Shown in pieces: positions 27,704 to 35,633 of a DNA stretch of 64,000 nucleotides. The notes beneath the pieces were generated by a model. The model was not told where the DNA came from. It searched no databases and worked only from the letters and a program-made list of their open reading frames with translations. A program made the translations under genes and the position numbers. This DNA comes from an uncultured Bacteroidota bacterium (GTDB taxonomy: Bacteria > Bacteroidota > Bacteroidia > Flavobacteriales > Flavobacteriaceae). Location: NCBI GenBank assembly GCA_902598525.1, contig CACKBZ010000003.1, positions 1 to 64,000 on the forward strand, in the 5' to 3' direction. Position 1 is the first letter of the stretch. Each line of letters starts with the position of its first letter.

Positions 27704-28228
27704 TTAAGCAGGTTTATTTTTCTTCAGTGCTAATCCAGTAATTAATGAAATTATACTACCAAAAAATAAAGATGAAGCAATACCAAATACAGCAATCATT
27801 GAAGGTGAAAGAAAGAACTCGATACTTCCCTCAATTGCTTCAATCATCTCATCTGTTAGTTCAGGATTTTGCTCAATTGCCTGATCAATTGAATACTCCA
27901 TTACTTTAGTCATTGTATCTGGGTCAAGAATTGTCATCTGAAGAATTCCATAGACAGTCCCGATAACTGATCCCAAAACACATATACCAAGTCCAATTTT
28001 AAAGCCTTGCCCTAAACTTATGAAACCCTCGTTTGCTTTTTTAAAAGCTAATTGTCCAAAAACAACTGCTCCAACTGTCAATACCAAGTTAACTATGCTT
28101 TGGAGAGAGCCTTGTTCAATATGCATATCCATTAGGAATAACATCAGTGAAAATGCCACTGTTATTCCTCCTAATAAAAGTCCATAATTTATTATTACTG
28201 ATTTTATTGTTCCGTTAGTTTGAATCAT
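27704..28228 (-). CDS. DUF4199-type membrane protein
   Basis: A 174-residue protein with four hydrophobic segments (roughly residues 10-32, 42-60, 75-98 and 140-165 of the shortened form), similar in layout to the DUF4199 family common in Bacteroidota. I use the ATG at 28228 (MIQTNGTIKSVIINYG); the ORF-track start is a TTG that lies inside an exact TAnnTTTG box, so it is part of the promoter. The region after segment three is acidic (ELTDEMIEAIEG). Function is unknown. It is the first gene of the - strand unit that continues with the glycosyltransferase, ABC exporter and probably purL. Confidence 0.8.
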   Translation of the reverse strand: MIQTNGTIKSVIINYGLLLGGITVAFSLMLFLMDMHIEQGSLQSIVNLVLTVGAVVFGQLAFKKANEGFISLGQGFKIGLGICVLGSVIGTVYGILQMTILDPDTMTKVMEYSIDQAIEQNPELTDEMIEAIEGSIEFFLSPSMIAVFGIASSLFFGSIISLITGLALKKNKPA

Positions 28229-28252
28229 TTCTTTTGTATTAATTGTGAAAAG

Positions 28253-28260
28253 CAAAATTA
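28253..28260 (-). promoter_or_regulatory. Promoter -7 element for the DUF4199 gene
   Basis: TAATTTTG on the - strand, an exact TAnnTTTG match, 24 bases before the chosen ATG. It overlaps the TTG that the ORF track used as a start. Confidence 0.55.
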
Positions 28261-28295
28261 AGCAATTATAATGATAGGATATATGAAAAAAATTT

Positions 28296-28303
28296 TAAAT
28301 TTG
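28296..28303 (+). promoter_or_regulatory. Promoter -7 element upstream of rpmE2
   Basis: TAAATTTG is an exact TAnnTTTG match 16 bases before the rpmE2 ATG. No clear -33 TTG was found. Confidence 0.5.
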
Positions 28304-28319
28304 CACTCACTTTTAGGCT

Positions 28320-28751
28320 ATGAAGAGTAATATACATCCTGAAAACTATAGATTAGTGGCATTTAAAGATATGTCCAATAACGATGTATTTATTACTAAA
28401 TCGACTGTAGAAACTAAAGAAACCACAAAAATTGATGGTGTTGAGTATCCGCTCTTTAAATTAGAGATTTCAAGAACATCTCACCCTTATTATACTGGTA
28501 AGTCTAAGCTTGTAGATACTGCTGGTAGAGTTGATAAGTTTAGAAGTAAATATGCAAACTTTAATCAGCCTGCCACTAACGATGCATCTGCTGAAGAGAC
28601 ACCTGCTGAGGCATCTGCTGTTGAGGCACCTGCTGAAGAGGCACCTGCTGAAGAGGCTACTGCTGAGGCACCTGCTGAAGAGGCACCTGCTGAAGAGGCA
28701 CCTGCTGAAGAGGCTACTGCCGAATCCTCTGAAGAAGAATCTGATTCATAA
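28320..28751 (+). CDS. rpmE2: 50S ribosomal protein L31 type B with repetitive Ala/Glu/Pro tail
   Basis: The first 80 residues are L31 type B, the zinc-free paralogue, with no CxxC ([52 protein letters not shown]). L31 bridges the two ribosomal subunits. The remaining 60 residues are an acidic Ala, Pro and Glu tail made of APAEE units (see the repeat feature), almost doubling the normal length of about 82. The tail ends in Ser/Glu (SSEEESDS). The start is a clear ATG after a TAAATTTG box. mtaB follows 11 bases after the stop. Confidence 0.95.
   Translation: MKSNIHPENYRLVAFKDMSNNDVFITKSTVETKETTKIDGVEYPLFKLEISRTSHPYYTGKSKLVDTAGRVDKFRSKYANFNQPATNDASAEETPAEASAVEAPAEEAPAEEATAEAPAEEAPAEEAPAEEATAESSEEESDS
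28623..28721 (+). repeat. Tandem 15-bp and 12-bp repeats inside rpmE2
   Basis: The unit GAGGCACCTGCTGAA occurs twice, then a 12-base unit GAGGCTACTGCT, then the 15-base unit three times, then GAGGCTACTGCC. So there is a nested order of 15-15-12 and 15-15-15-12. The units translate as E-APAE or E-ATA and do not shift frame. All other frames on the + strand are also open across it, which makes two shadow ORFs in the track. Confidence 0.95.
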
Positions 28752-28762
28752 TACCCCAAGTT

Positions 28763-30091
28763 TTGTCTTCAATAAACATATCTTCTAGGTCTAAAAGAAA
28801 GATTTCTTCTGTTGCTATTTATACTCTAGGTTGTAAATTAAACTTTTCTGAATCTTCATATATATCAAAATCCTTGAAAGAGAACGACTATGAGATTGTT
28901 GATTTTAAGGATTATGCAGATGCATATGTTATTAATACATGCTCTGTTACGGAAAATGCAGATAAAAAATTCAAGTATTATGTAAAGCAGGCACAAAAAA
29001 TCAATCCAGACGCATTTATTGCTGCTATAGGTTGTTATGCACAATTAAAACCTAAGGAGCTACTTGATGTTGATGGAGTAGATATAGTCCTTGGCGCATC
29101 TGATAAGTTTAATTTATTGGATTATTTAAAAAACATTGATAATGATCTTTCTAATAAAGTTCATTCATGTAACATAAATGAGGTTGACTTATTTAAAGAA
29201 AGCTATTCATTAAATCACAGAACTAGGGCATTTCTTAAAGTACAGGATGGTTGTGACTACAAATGTAGCTTTTGTACAATCCCACTTGCAAGAGGTAAAT
29301 CTAGAAGTGATACCATAGTTAATATTTTAAAAAATATAAAAAAAATTGACTCTCAGGAAATAAAAGAAATTGTGCTAACAGGCATTAATCTCGGTGATTA
29401 TGGTAAAAATGACGAAGAAAATAATAAATGTAATTTTTATGATTTAATTAAAGAAATTGAAAATCTAGAAACAAATATTAGGTTTAGAATCTCATCAATT
29501 GAACCTAATTTACTTACTGATGAAATAATTGAATTTATAAGTAAAAGTGAAAAATTTGTTCCTCATTTTCATATTCCACTTCAAAGCGGAAGTGACTCTG
29601 TACTTAAACTCATGAGAAGAAGATATGATTCAAGTCTATACAAAAGTCGAATCAAAATGATTAAGGAATTAATGCCAGAGGCATCAATCGGAGTTGATGT
29701 GATTGTTGGTTTTCCTGGAGAAGACGATGATAAATTTTTAGATAGTATGAATTTTATAGAGTCACTTGATGTGTCATACCTTCATGTATTTACATATTCT
29801 GAAAGAGATAATACACATGCAATAACTTTACCTAAAATTGTCAATCCAAATACTAGATCTAAAAGGAGTAAGCTTTTGAGACTTCTTTCAAGTAGAAAAA
29901 AATCCGATTTCTATAAAAGTAACATTGGTACTGAACATAATGTTTTATTTGAGTCTGAAAATAAGAACGGATACATAGAAGGTTTCTCTGAAAACTATCT
30001 TCGTTTTAGAACAATTTGGGATCCAAAATTGGCGGGAACCATTAAACAAATGAAATTTAGTGAGATTGATCCAGAAGGATTTGCAATCTAG
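28763..30091 (+). CDS. mtaB: tRNA t6A37 methylthiotransferase MtaB
   Basis: Radical-SAM enzyme that adds a methylthio group to t6A at position 37 of some tRNAs. The 442 residues contain the N-terminal UPF0004 domain with YTLGCKLNFSES, a second Cys in NTCSVT and third near AIGCYAQ, the radical-SAM cluster VQDGCDYKCSFCTIPLARG (about residue 156) and a C-terminal TRAM-like part. The first Cys context matches MtaB more than MiaB. No ATG precedes the conserved part; the only sensible start is the TTG at 28763. It ends with no base between it and the convergent GNAT-like gene. Confidence 0.94.
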   Translation: MSSINISSRSKRKISSVAIYTLGCKLNFSESSYISKSLKENDYEIVDFKDYADAYVINTCSVTENADKKFKYYVKQAQKINPDAFIAAIGCYAQLKPKELLDVDGVDIVLGASDKFNLLDYLKNIDNDLSNKVHSCNINEVDLFKESYSLNHRTRAFLKVQDGCDYKCSFCTIPLARGKSRSDTIVNILKNIKKIDSQEIKEIVLTGINLGDYGKNDEENNKCNFYDLIKEIENLETNIRFRISSIEPNLLTDEIIEFISKSEKFVPHFHIPLQSGSDSVLKLMRRRYDSSLYKSRIKMIKELMPEASIGVDVIVGFPGEDDDKFLDSMNFIESLDVSYLHVFTYSERDNTHAITLPKIVNPNTRSKRSKLLRLLSSRKKSDFYKSNIGTEHNVLFESENKNGYIEGFSENYLRFRTIWDPKLAGTIKQMKFSEIDPEGFAI

Positions 30092-30385
30092 TTAAAGCTT
30101 TATTCCGACAGGTAATAAATGCTTAAAGGATTTATTTTTTCTGACAAAGCCTGCTATTCTTGGGGAGGTTGGCACAACTCTCAAATTTTTACTTTCAATA
30201 AATTCTAGAACTTTTACTATAAAGTCTTCCTCAAAGGATTTATCCTTAATAGTTTCAGGTATATGAATTTTGGTAAGAAAAATCTTCCTTTCTTGTTCTG
30301 CGTATTCTATTCTTGCTAATGAGTCTGATACTTTTACTTCAAACTGTCTTAAAAACTCATTATTTTCTAATGTTATTTCGCTCAT
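30092..30385 (-). CDS. GNAT-fold Acetyltransf_CG-like protein lacking the acetyl-CoA loop
   Basis: A 97-residue protein with the strand order of the small Gcn5-related family YidJ/Acetyltransf_CG: FEVKVSDSLARIEYAEQERKIFLT, then a helix and NLRVVPTSPRIAGFVRKN. In active relatives a Gly-rich RGxG-type loop after the strand LTHTEVP binds acetyl-CoA; here the corresponding part is ETIKDKSFEEDF, with no Gly. So the fold is likely kept but catalysis is doubtful. I start it at ATG 30385, not the TTG two codons earlier. Function is unknown. Confidence 0.7.
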   Translation of the reverse strand: MSEITLENNEFLRQFEVKVSDSLARIEYAEQERKIFLTKIHIPETIKDKSFEEDFIVKVLEFIESKNLRVVPTSPRIAGFVRKNKSFKHLLPVGIKL

Positions 30386-30445
30386 AAACAAAAAAGTCGG
30401 ACAGCAAAGATAAAAAAAATCTATTTACGATAAAAAAACCTATTA

Positions 30446-30961
30446 CTAAATTCTTTTCATCTGCTCTTGCATTAACTTAATTTGAGCAGTTAGCATATTA
30501 TGTTTATCAAATGTCTTTGCCTCTGTAAGTAATGATTGGGCTTCTCTTTTTCTTCTTTTTTGCATCATAATTCCTGCAAGACTAAGTTTAGCCATTGCAA
30601 CATCATGACTCATATTTAATCCTAGCTTTAAGGCCTCGCGAAAATGTTTTTCAGCAATTGTCAGATTTTTCTGAGATTGAATTAACCCATGGAGGTAAAA
30701 GTAAAATCCTTGCTGTTTTTTTACCAAAGCAGATTTAGGATTTCTTATTAATTTGAGAATTCTTTCGGTTTTATCAAAATTTTGTTTCCTTAAACTTAAG
30801 AATGCAAATATTAAAACTTCATTTTTAAAATACAGTACAATCAGCAAGATTGATAGAATTATGAGAAATATTCCATTTCCAATAAATGTTTCAGTTATTT
30901 GAAATACTCCATACCCAAAAAGAGAAACTGACGCTATAAGCTTAATAATTTTTGGTATCAT
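30446..30961 (-). CDS. Membrane-anchored TPR-like protein
   Basis: A 171-residue protein with two N-terminal transmembrane segments (about residues 5-22 and 28-48) and a soluble helical part from about residue 55. The helices fit two to three TPR-like repeats: AEKHFREALKLGLN and later LAGIMMQKRRKREAQSLLTEAKTFD. TPR units bind other proteins. The gene stands alone, separated from rpmH, which is divergent. No function is known to me. It is typical of small flavobacterial envelope proteins. Confidence 0.75.
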   Translation of the reverse strand: MIPKIIKLIASVSLFGYGVFQITETFIGNGIFLIILSILLIVLYFKNEVLIFAFLSLRKQNFDKTERILKLIRNPKSALVKKQQGFYFYLHGLIQSQKNLTIAEKHFREALKLGLNMSHDVAMAKLSLAGIMMQKRRKREAQSLLTEAKTFDKHNMLTAQIKLMQEQMKRI

Positions 30962-31017
30962 ATATAATGCTAATTTACAATTTAAAAATATTTATATGAA
31001 GTTGAATAAAAAGATAT

Positions 31018-31025
31018 TATATTTG
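31018..31025 (+). promoter_or_regulatory. Promoter -7 element upstream of rpmH
   Basis: TATATTTG, an exact TAnnTTTG match, 20 bases before the rpmH GTG. A TTG lies 13 bases upstream, closer than usual. Confidence 0.5.
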
Positions 31026-31045
31026 CCAGCGATTAAATTACTAAA

Positions 31046-31204
31046 GTGAAAAGGACTTATCAACCATCTAAAAGAAAGAGAAGAAATAAGCATGGTTTCA
31101 TGGAAAGAATGTCAACTGCTAATGGACGTAGAGTTTTAGCAAGTAGGAGGGCTAAAGGTAGGAAAAGATTATCCGTTTCAGATGAATCTCGTCATAAGAA
31201 ATAA
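31046..31204 (+). CDS. rpmH: 50S ribosomal protein L34
   Basis: A 52-residue basic protein missing from the ORF track. It begins with GTG (read as Met) and continues [36 protein letters not shown], the L34 signature; L34 is a late-assembly 23S rRNA binding protein. rnpA, usually the next gene, is not present here. A TATATTTG promoter box lies 20 bases upstream and a hairpin terminator follows, so it is a single-gene unit. Confidence 0.95.
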   Translation: MKRTYQPSKRKRRNKHGFMERMSTANGRRVLASRRAKGRKRLSVSDESRHKK

Positions 31205-31226
31205 TTTTTAATAACTTTTTTTAGAT

Positions 31227-31251
31227 GGTGCTTTTACAGCACCTTTTTTTT
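31227..31251 (+). terminator. Rho-independent terminator after rpmH
   Basis: Inverted repeat GGTGCT and AGCACC with a 5-base loop (TTTAC), followed by eight T. The stem is short but GC-richer than its surroundings. Confidence 0.82.
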
Positions 31252-31269
31252 ATATTTTAGTGTGATTTT

Positions 31270-34122
31270 ATGCCCAAGGATAAAAAAATTAAATCAATTC
31301 TTATAATTGGCTCAGGACCTATAATTATTGGTCAAGCATGTGAATTTGATTATTCTGGATCTCAAGCATTAAGATCTTTAAAGGAAGATGGAATTAAGAC
31401 TATCTTAATTAATTCCAATCCCGCTACCATTATGACTGATCCTTCAATGGCAGATCATATATATTTAAAACCTCTTACAACAAAATCAATCATTGAAATA
31501 TTAGAAATTCATAATGAAATTGACGCTGTATTACCAACAATGGGAGGTCAGACTGCTTTAAATCTGTGTATTGAGGCCCAAGAAAAAGAAATATGGTCAA
31601 GGTTTAATGTTAAAATCATTGGTGTTGATATTGATGCAATTGAAATTACAGAAGATAGAGAAAAGTTTAGGAATCTTATGAATGAAATTGATATTCCCGT
31701 TGCCCCTGCGGAAAGTGCTTCCTCTTTCTTAAAAGGTAAAGAAATTGCTCAAATATTTGGCTTTCCACTTGTAATTAGACCTTCTTTTACTTTAGGTGGA
31801 ACAGGAGCATCAATAGTGTTTGAGGAAAATAAATTTAATGACTTACTAACAAGAGGATTAGAGTCATCTCCCATTCACGAAGTTCTAATTGACAAAGCTC
31901 TTATTGGTTGGAAAGAATATGAGTTAGAGTTATTAAGAGATAAAAACGATAATATCGTAATTATATGTACTATTGAAAATATGGATCCGATGGGGATCCA
32001 TACTGGAGATTCTATTACTGTAGCACCCGCAATGACATTATCTGATACCACTTACCAACGAATGAGAGATATGGCTATAAAAATGATGAAAAGTATTGGA
32101 GACTTTGCTGGTGGTTGTAATGTTCAATTTGCTGTAAGTCCAGATGAAAATGAAGATATTATTGCTATTGAAATTAACCCTAGAGTTTCAAGATCATCTG
32201 CATTAGCTTCTAAAGCGTCAGGATATCCAATTGCTAAAATTGCAGCAAAATTAGCCCTAGGCTATACCTTAAATGAATTAAACAATCAAATTACAAAATC
32301 TACTTCAGCTTTGTTTGAACCAACACTTGACTATGTTATTGTAAAAATTCCAAGATGGAACTTTGATAAATTTGAAGGTTCTGACAGAACTCTTGGCCTA
32401 CAAATGAAAGCAGTTGGCGAAGTAATGGGTATTGGAAGATCGTTTCAAGAGGCTCTTCATAAAGCAACTCAATCACTTGAAATTAAAAGAAATGGACTTG
32501 GAGCTGATGGAAAAGGTTATAAAGATTATAATACCATTATAAGTAAACTAACAAATGCTAGCTGGGATAGAGTATTTGTAATTTATGATGCAATACAAGC
32601 AGGTATTCCTTTAGATAGAATATATGATTTAACAAAAATTGATATGTGGTTCTTGAAACAGTATGAAGAACTAAATATCTTAGAACAGGTGATTTCTAAA
32701 TTAGATATTGAAAAAATTGATTATGACTTGCTTCTTGAAGCAAAACAAAAAGGGTTTGCTGATAGACAAATTGCATATATGCTTGGATGTCTTGAAAGTG
32801 AAGTTTATAAAAAGAGAGATAAATTAGGTATTAATAGAGTTTACAAATTAGTTGACACTTGTGCTGCTGAATTTCCAGCACAAACCCCTTATTATTACTC
32901 TACTTTTGAAGAAAAAATAAAGACAAATGATAATAAAGAATTTTCTGAAAATGAAAGTACAGTCACTGATAAAAGAAAAATTATCGTTTTAGGTTCAGGG
33001 CCTAACCGTATTGGTCAAGGAATTGAATTTGATTATTGTTGCGTGCATGGTGTTCTTGCAGCTAGTGAGTGTGGTTACGAGACTATTATGATAAATTGTA
33101 ATCCAGAAACTGTTTCAACAGATTTTGATATATCAGATAAACTTTACTTCGAGCCAGTATTTTGGGAACATATTTATGATATAATTAGGCATGAAAAACC
33201 TGAGGGAGTAATCGTACAATTGGGTGGACAAACTGCACTTAAATTGGCCGAAAAACTGGATCGTTACGATATCAAGATAATTGGAACAGAATTTAAGTCT
33301 CTTGATCTAGCTGAGGATAGAGGAAGTTTCTCCAATCTTCTTAAAGAAAATAATATACCATATCCTGATTTTGGTGTAGCTACAAGTGCAAAAGAAGCTG
33401 TAGAGTTATCAGATAAACTCAACTTTCCAATATTAGTCAGACCATCGTATGTTTTAGGTGGTCAAGGAATGAAAATTGTCATCAATAAGGAGGAGCTTGA
33501 GGAGCATGTTGTTGATTTATTATCAAAAATTCCAAACAATAAGCTATTGTTAGATCATTATTTGGATGGGGCAATAGAGGCTGAAGCTGATGCTATATGT
33601 GATGGAGAAGATGTTTATATCATAGGAATAATGGAGCATATTGAGCCATGTGGTATTCACTCAGGTGATTCAAATGCAACTCTACCTGTATTTAATCTTG
33701 GTGAGTTTACAGTTAAACAAATTAGAGATCATACAAAAAAAATTGCATTAGCTCTAAATACTGTAGGATTAATTAATATCCAGTTTGCAATTAAAGACGA
33801 TAAAGTCTTTATAATTGAAGCAAATCCCAGAGCTTCTAGGACGGTACCATTTATCTCTAAAGCTTACAAAGAACCATATGTTAACTATGCTACAAAAGTA
33901 ATGCTTGGTGAAAATAAACTAAAAGATTTTAAATTTTCTCCAAAGCTGCAAGGTTACGCTATAAAGCAACCTGTATTTTCTTTTAACAAATTCCCAGATG
34001 TAAATAAACAGCTAGGCCCCGAAATGAAAAGTACGGGTGAGAGTATTCTATTTATCAATGACTTGAATGATGATGATTTCTTCGAATTATATTCAAGAAG
34101 AAAGATGTATTTAACCAAATAA
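31270..34122 (+). CDS. carB: Carbamoyl-phosphate synthase large subunit lacking the regulatory domain
   Basis: Two ATP-grasp halves make carbamate and carbamoyl phosphate from ammonia supplied by CarA. The halves are at about residues 1-400 (SGPIIIGQACEFDYSG, SFTLGGTGASIVF) and 560-930 (GSGPNRIGQGIEFDYCC, PSYVLGGQGMKIV), linked by an oligomerisation domain. The length is 950, against about 1070 in E. coli; it ends just after LGPEMKSTGES, so the C-terminal MGS-like domain that binds UMP and ornithine is absent. Catalytic domains look whole. Its stop is 2 bases from that of the convergent S41 gene. Confidence 0.96.
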   Translation: MPKDKKIKSILIIGSGPIIIGQACEFDYSGSQALRSLKEDGIKTILINSNPATIMTDPSMADHIYLKPLTTKSIIEILEIHNEIDAVLPTMGGQTALNLCIEAQEKEIWSRFNVKIIGVDIDAIEITEDREKFRNLMNEIDIPVAPAESASSFLKGKEIAQIFGFPLVIRPSFTLGGTGASIVFEENKFNDLLTRGLESSPIHEVLIDKALIGWKEYELELLRDKNDNIVIICTIENMDPMGIHTGDSITVAPAMTLSDTTYQRMRDMAIKMMKSIGDFAGGCNVQFAVSPDENEDIIAIEINPRVSRSSALASKASGYPIAKIAAKLALGYTLNELNNQITKSTSALFEPTLDYVIVKIPRWNFDKFEGSDRTLGLQMKAVGEVMGIGRSFQEALHKATQSLEIKRNGLGADGKGYKDYNTIISKLTNASWDRVFVIYDAIQAGIPLDRIYDLTKIDMWFLKQYEELNILEQVISKLDIEKIDYDLLLEAKQKGFADRQIAYMLGCLESEVYKKRDKLGINRVYKLVDTCAAEFPAQTPYYYSTFEEKIKTNDNKEFSENESTVTDKRKIIVLGSGPNRIGQGIEFDYCCVHGVLAASECGYETIMINCNPETVSTDFDISDKLYFEPVFWEHIYDIIRHEKPEGVIVQLGGQTALKLAEKLDRYDIKIIGTEFKSLDLAEDRGSFSNLLKENNIPYPDFGVATSAKEAVELSDKLNFPILVRPSYVLGGQGMKIVINKEELEEHVVDLLSKIPNNKLLLDHYLDGAIEAEADAICDGEDVYIIGIMEHIEPCGIHSGDSNATLPVFNLGEFTVKQIRDHTKKIALALNTVGLINIQFAIKDDKVFIIEANPRASRTVPFISKAYKEPYVNYATKVMLGENKLKDFKFSPKLQGYAIKQPVFSFNKFPDVNKQLGPEMKSTGESILFINDLNDDDFFELYSRRKMYLTK

Positions 34123-34124
34123 AA

Positions 34125-35633
34125 CTAGTCAAAGTCTATTTCAATATCATCTATAATTAGGTACTGCTTCTTTAATTCTGAGAAATTGATAAGTTCTCTA
34201 CCAAAACTTTCATTTAAATTTGATGATCGGGAAATTGATGTTATGTTACCTAAAATATGGTCAATTGCTGTTTTTAACAGCCTTTCATCAGGATCTCCTA
34301 ATACTCCGAGATTATTTAATCTTTCTAATATTTCTATATCAGGTGTAAGTCCATTGTCAAAATCTGCAAAGCCTGCAGAATTCCCTGATTTTGTAACAAT
34401 TGGTTGCATCGCATACTTATGGTCAGGATTAACATTACCATCATTATCGATATAGTCCTTAACAGTTATAGATCCTTGATTTTTACCGACAGTAACATCG
34501 CCAATTTGAATAACATCAATATATGCAGATAGATTATTAATTAATCCCTCACTTGCAGAAGCTGTTGATCCTGTGGTAAGTACATACAGTTTATTAAGAT
34601 TTAAACTTTGAAAAACTTGGTCATCGTATGAAGCAAAAAATCGAGTACTGAAGTCTGTATCAGCATATGCAGCTGTAACTTTACTATTAAATACTCTTTC
34701 AGAATAAACTTCTCCATTAAATTGACCAGTAATTAGTGATGCCAATAACGTTTGAGTAGTTGAGCCACCTCCAGGATTATATCTTAAGTCAAGAACTAAT
34801 TCATCAACATTATTATTTTTAAACTCGGCAAATAAATCCATCAATTCATAATTATGGTCTATTCCCTCTGATTCAACATATCCAACAAATTGATTGTACA
34901 TAAGATATGCAATTTTTTTACCTCCTGTTTCAATTATATCATGAATATAAATAGGGTCTTGTACAAGCTTTGACTCATTTAGAGCATATGAATCACCAGT
35001 TGAATACATAGTTACACATCCGTTCGTATCAGTAAATTCAATTAATGATAATCCTACTGTGTATGATTTTGAGTCGCCAAATAATAAATTCCTATAGTTG
35101 TTTCGATTCATCCTAACATTATTAATCTCATTAAAGAACATCCCTCTTTCAATACCCTTAGCTTCTGCGTCAGAATCTTTTTGAACATATTTAACCCAAC
35201 CGAATACATCTTCGTTATTACATTCTAGGAATAATCCAAATTCCATACCGTTTTCAGTCACTACACCGTCAAGACTTTGTTCTAAAACATCATAGTCATC
35301 CATAATCCAGCTAAATCTATCATCTGGATGTAACAATGACTCGAAAAAATCTTCGGGACCATACCTATTTAAAAAGTCAAAATAAGCATCTGCATCATTA
35401 GTCTTTGTATCAGCTAAATTTGGGACATTTTCTTGCCAATAGTACCAAAAATTTAATCCCTCCCAAATAAAATCATTTATATCAATCTTTAATTCATCTA
35501 TTACCTCAGTTTGAGCATTATTATTATTATTATTATTATTAACTACTTCGTTAGTTTCAACCACTTCATCTGCATCCTTTGAACAGCCTGCAAGAAGTAA
35601 GATAAGTATTGTGTAAAATTTAATTTTTTTCAT
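34125..35633 (-). CDS. S41 family C-terminal-processing peptidase, lipoprotein
   Basis: An outer-membrane or periplasmic serine peptidase of about 502 residues. The N-terminus is a lipoprotein signal (MKKIKFYTILILLLAGCSKD; lipobox Cys near residue 17), followed by a stretch of 8 Asn from an (ATT)8 repeat. The S41 core has LDLRYNPGGGSTTQTLL and the likely catalytic Ser in TGSTASASEGLIN with a Lys later (GKNQGS). I choose the ATG at 35633 (MKKIKFY) over the TTG two codons earlier. It overlaps the 3' end of purB by 14 bases. Substrate unknown. Confidence 0.88.
   Translation of the reverse strand: MKKIKFYTILILLLAGCSKDADEVVETNEVVNNNNNNNNAQTEVIDELKIDINDFIWEGLNFWYYWQENVPNLADTKTNDADAYFDFLNRYGPEDFFESLLHPDDRFSWIMDDYDVLEQSLDGVVTENGMEFGLFLECNNEDVFGWVKYVQKDSDAEAKGIERGMFFNEINNVRMNRNNYRNLLFGDSKSYTVGLSLIEFTDTNGCVTMYSTGDSYALNESKLVQDPIYIHDIIETGGKKIAYLMYNQFVGYVESEGIDHNYELMDLFAEFKNNNVDELVLDLRYNPGGGSTTQTLLASLITGQFNGEVYSERVFNSKVTAAYADTDFSTRFFASYDDQVFQSLNLNKLYVLTTGSTASASEGLINNLSAYIDVIQIGDVTVGKNQGSITVKDYIDNDGNVNPDHKYAMQPIVTKSGNSAGFADFDNGLTPDIEILERLNNLGVLGDPDERLLKTAIDHILGNITSISRSSNLNESFGRELINFSELKKQYLIIDDIEIDFD
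35517..35540 (-). repeat. (ATT)8 microsatellite in the S41 peptidase gene
   Basis: Eight copies of the trinucleotide, read as AAT on the gene strand and coding for a run of Asn between the lipobox and the mature domain. Copy-number change would alter linker length without frameshift. Confidence 0.85.

Noticed and set aside
28531-28788. 85-residue + strand ORF and a - strand ORF (28565-28759) in the rpmE2 tail
   Set aside because: Both are by-products of the 15-bp repeats, which leave several frames open; low-complexity products with no family.
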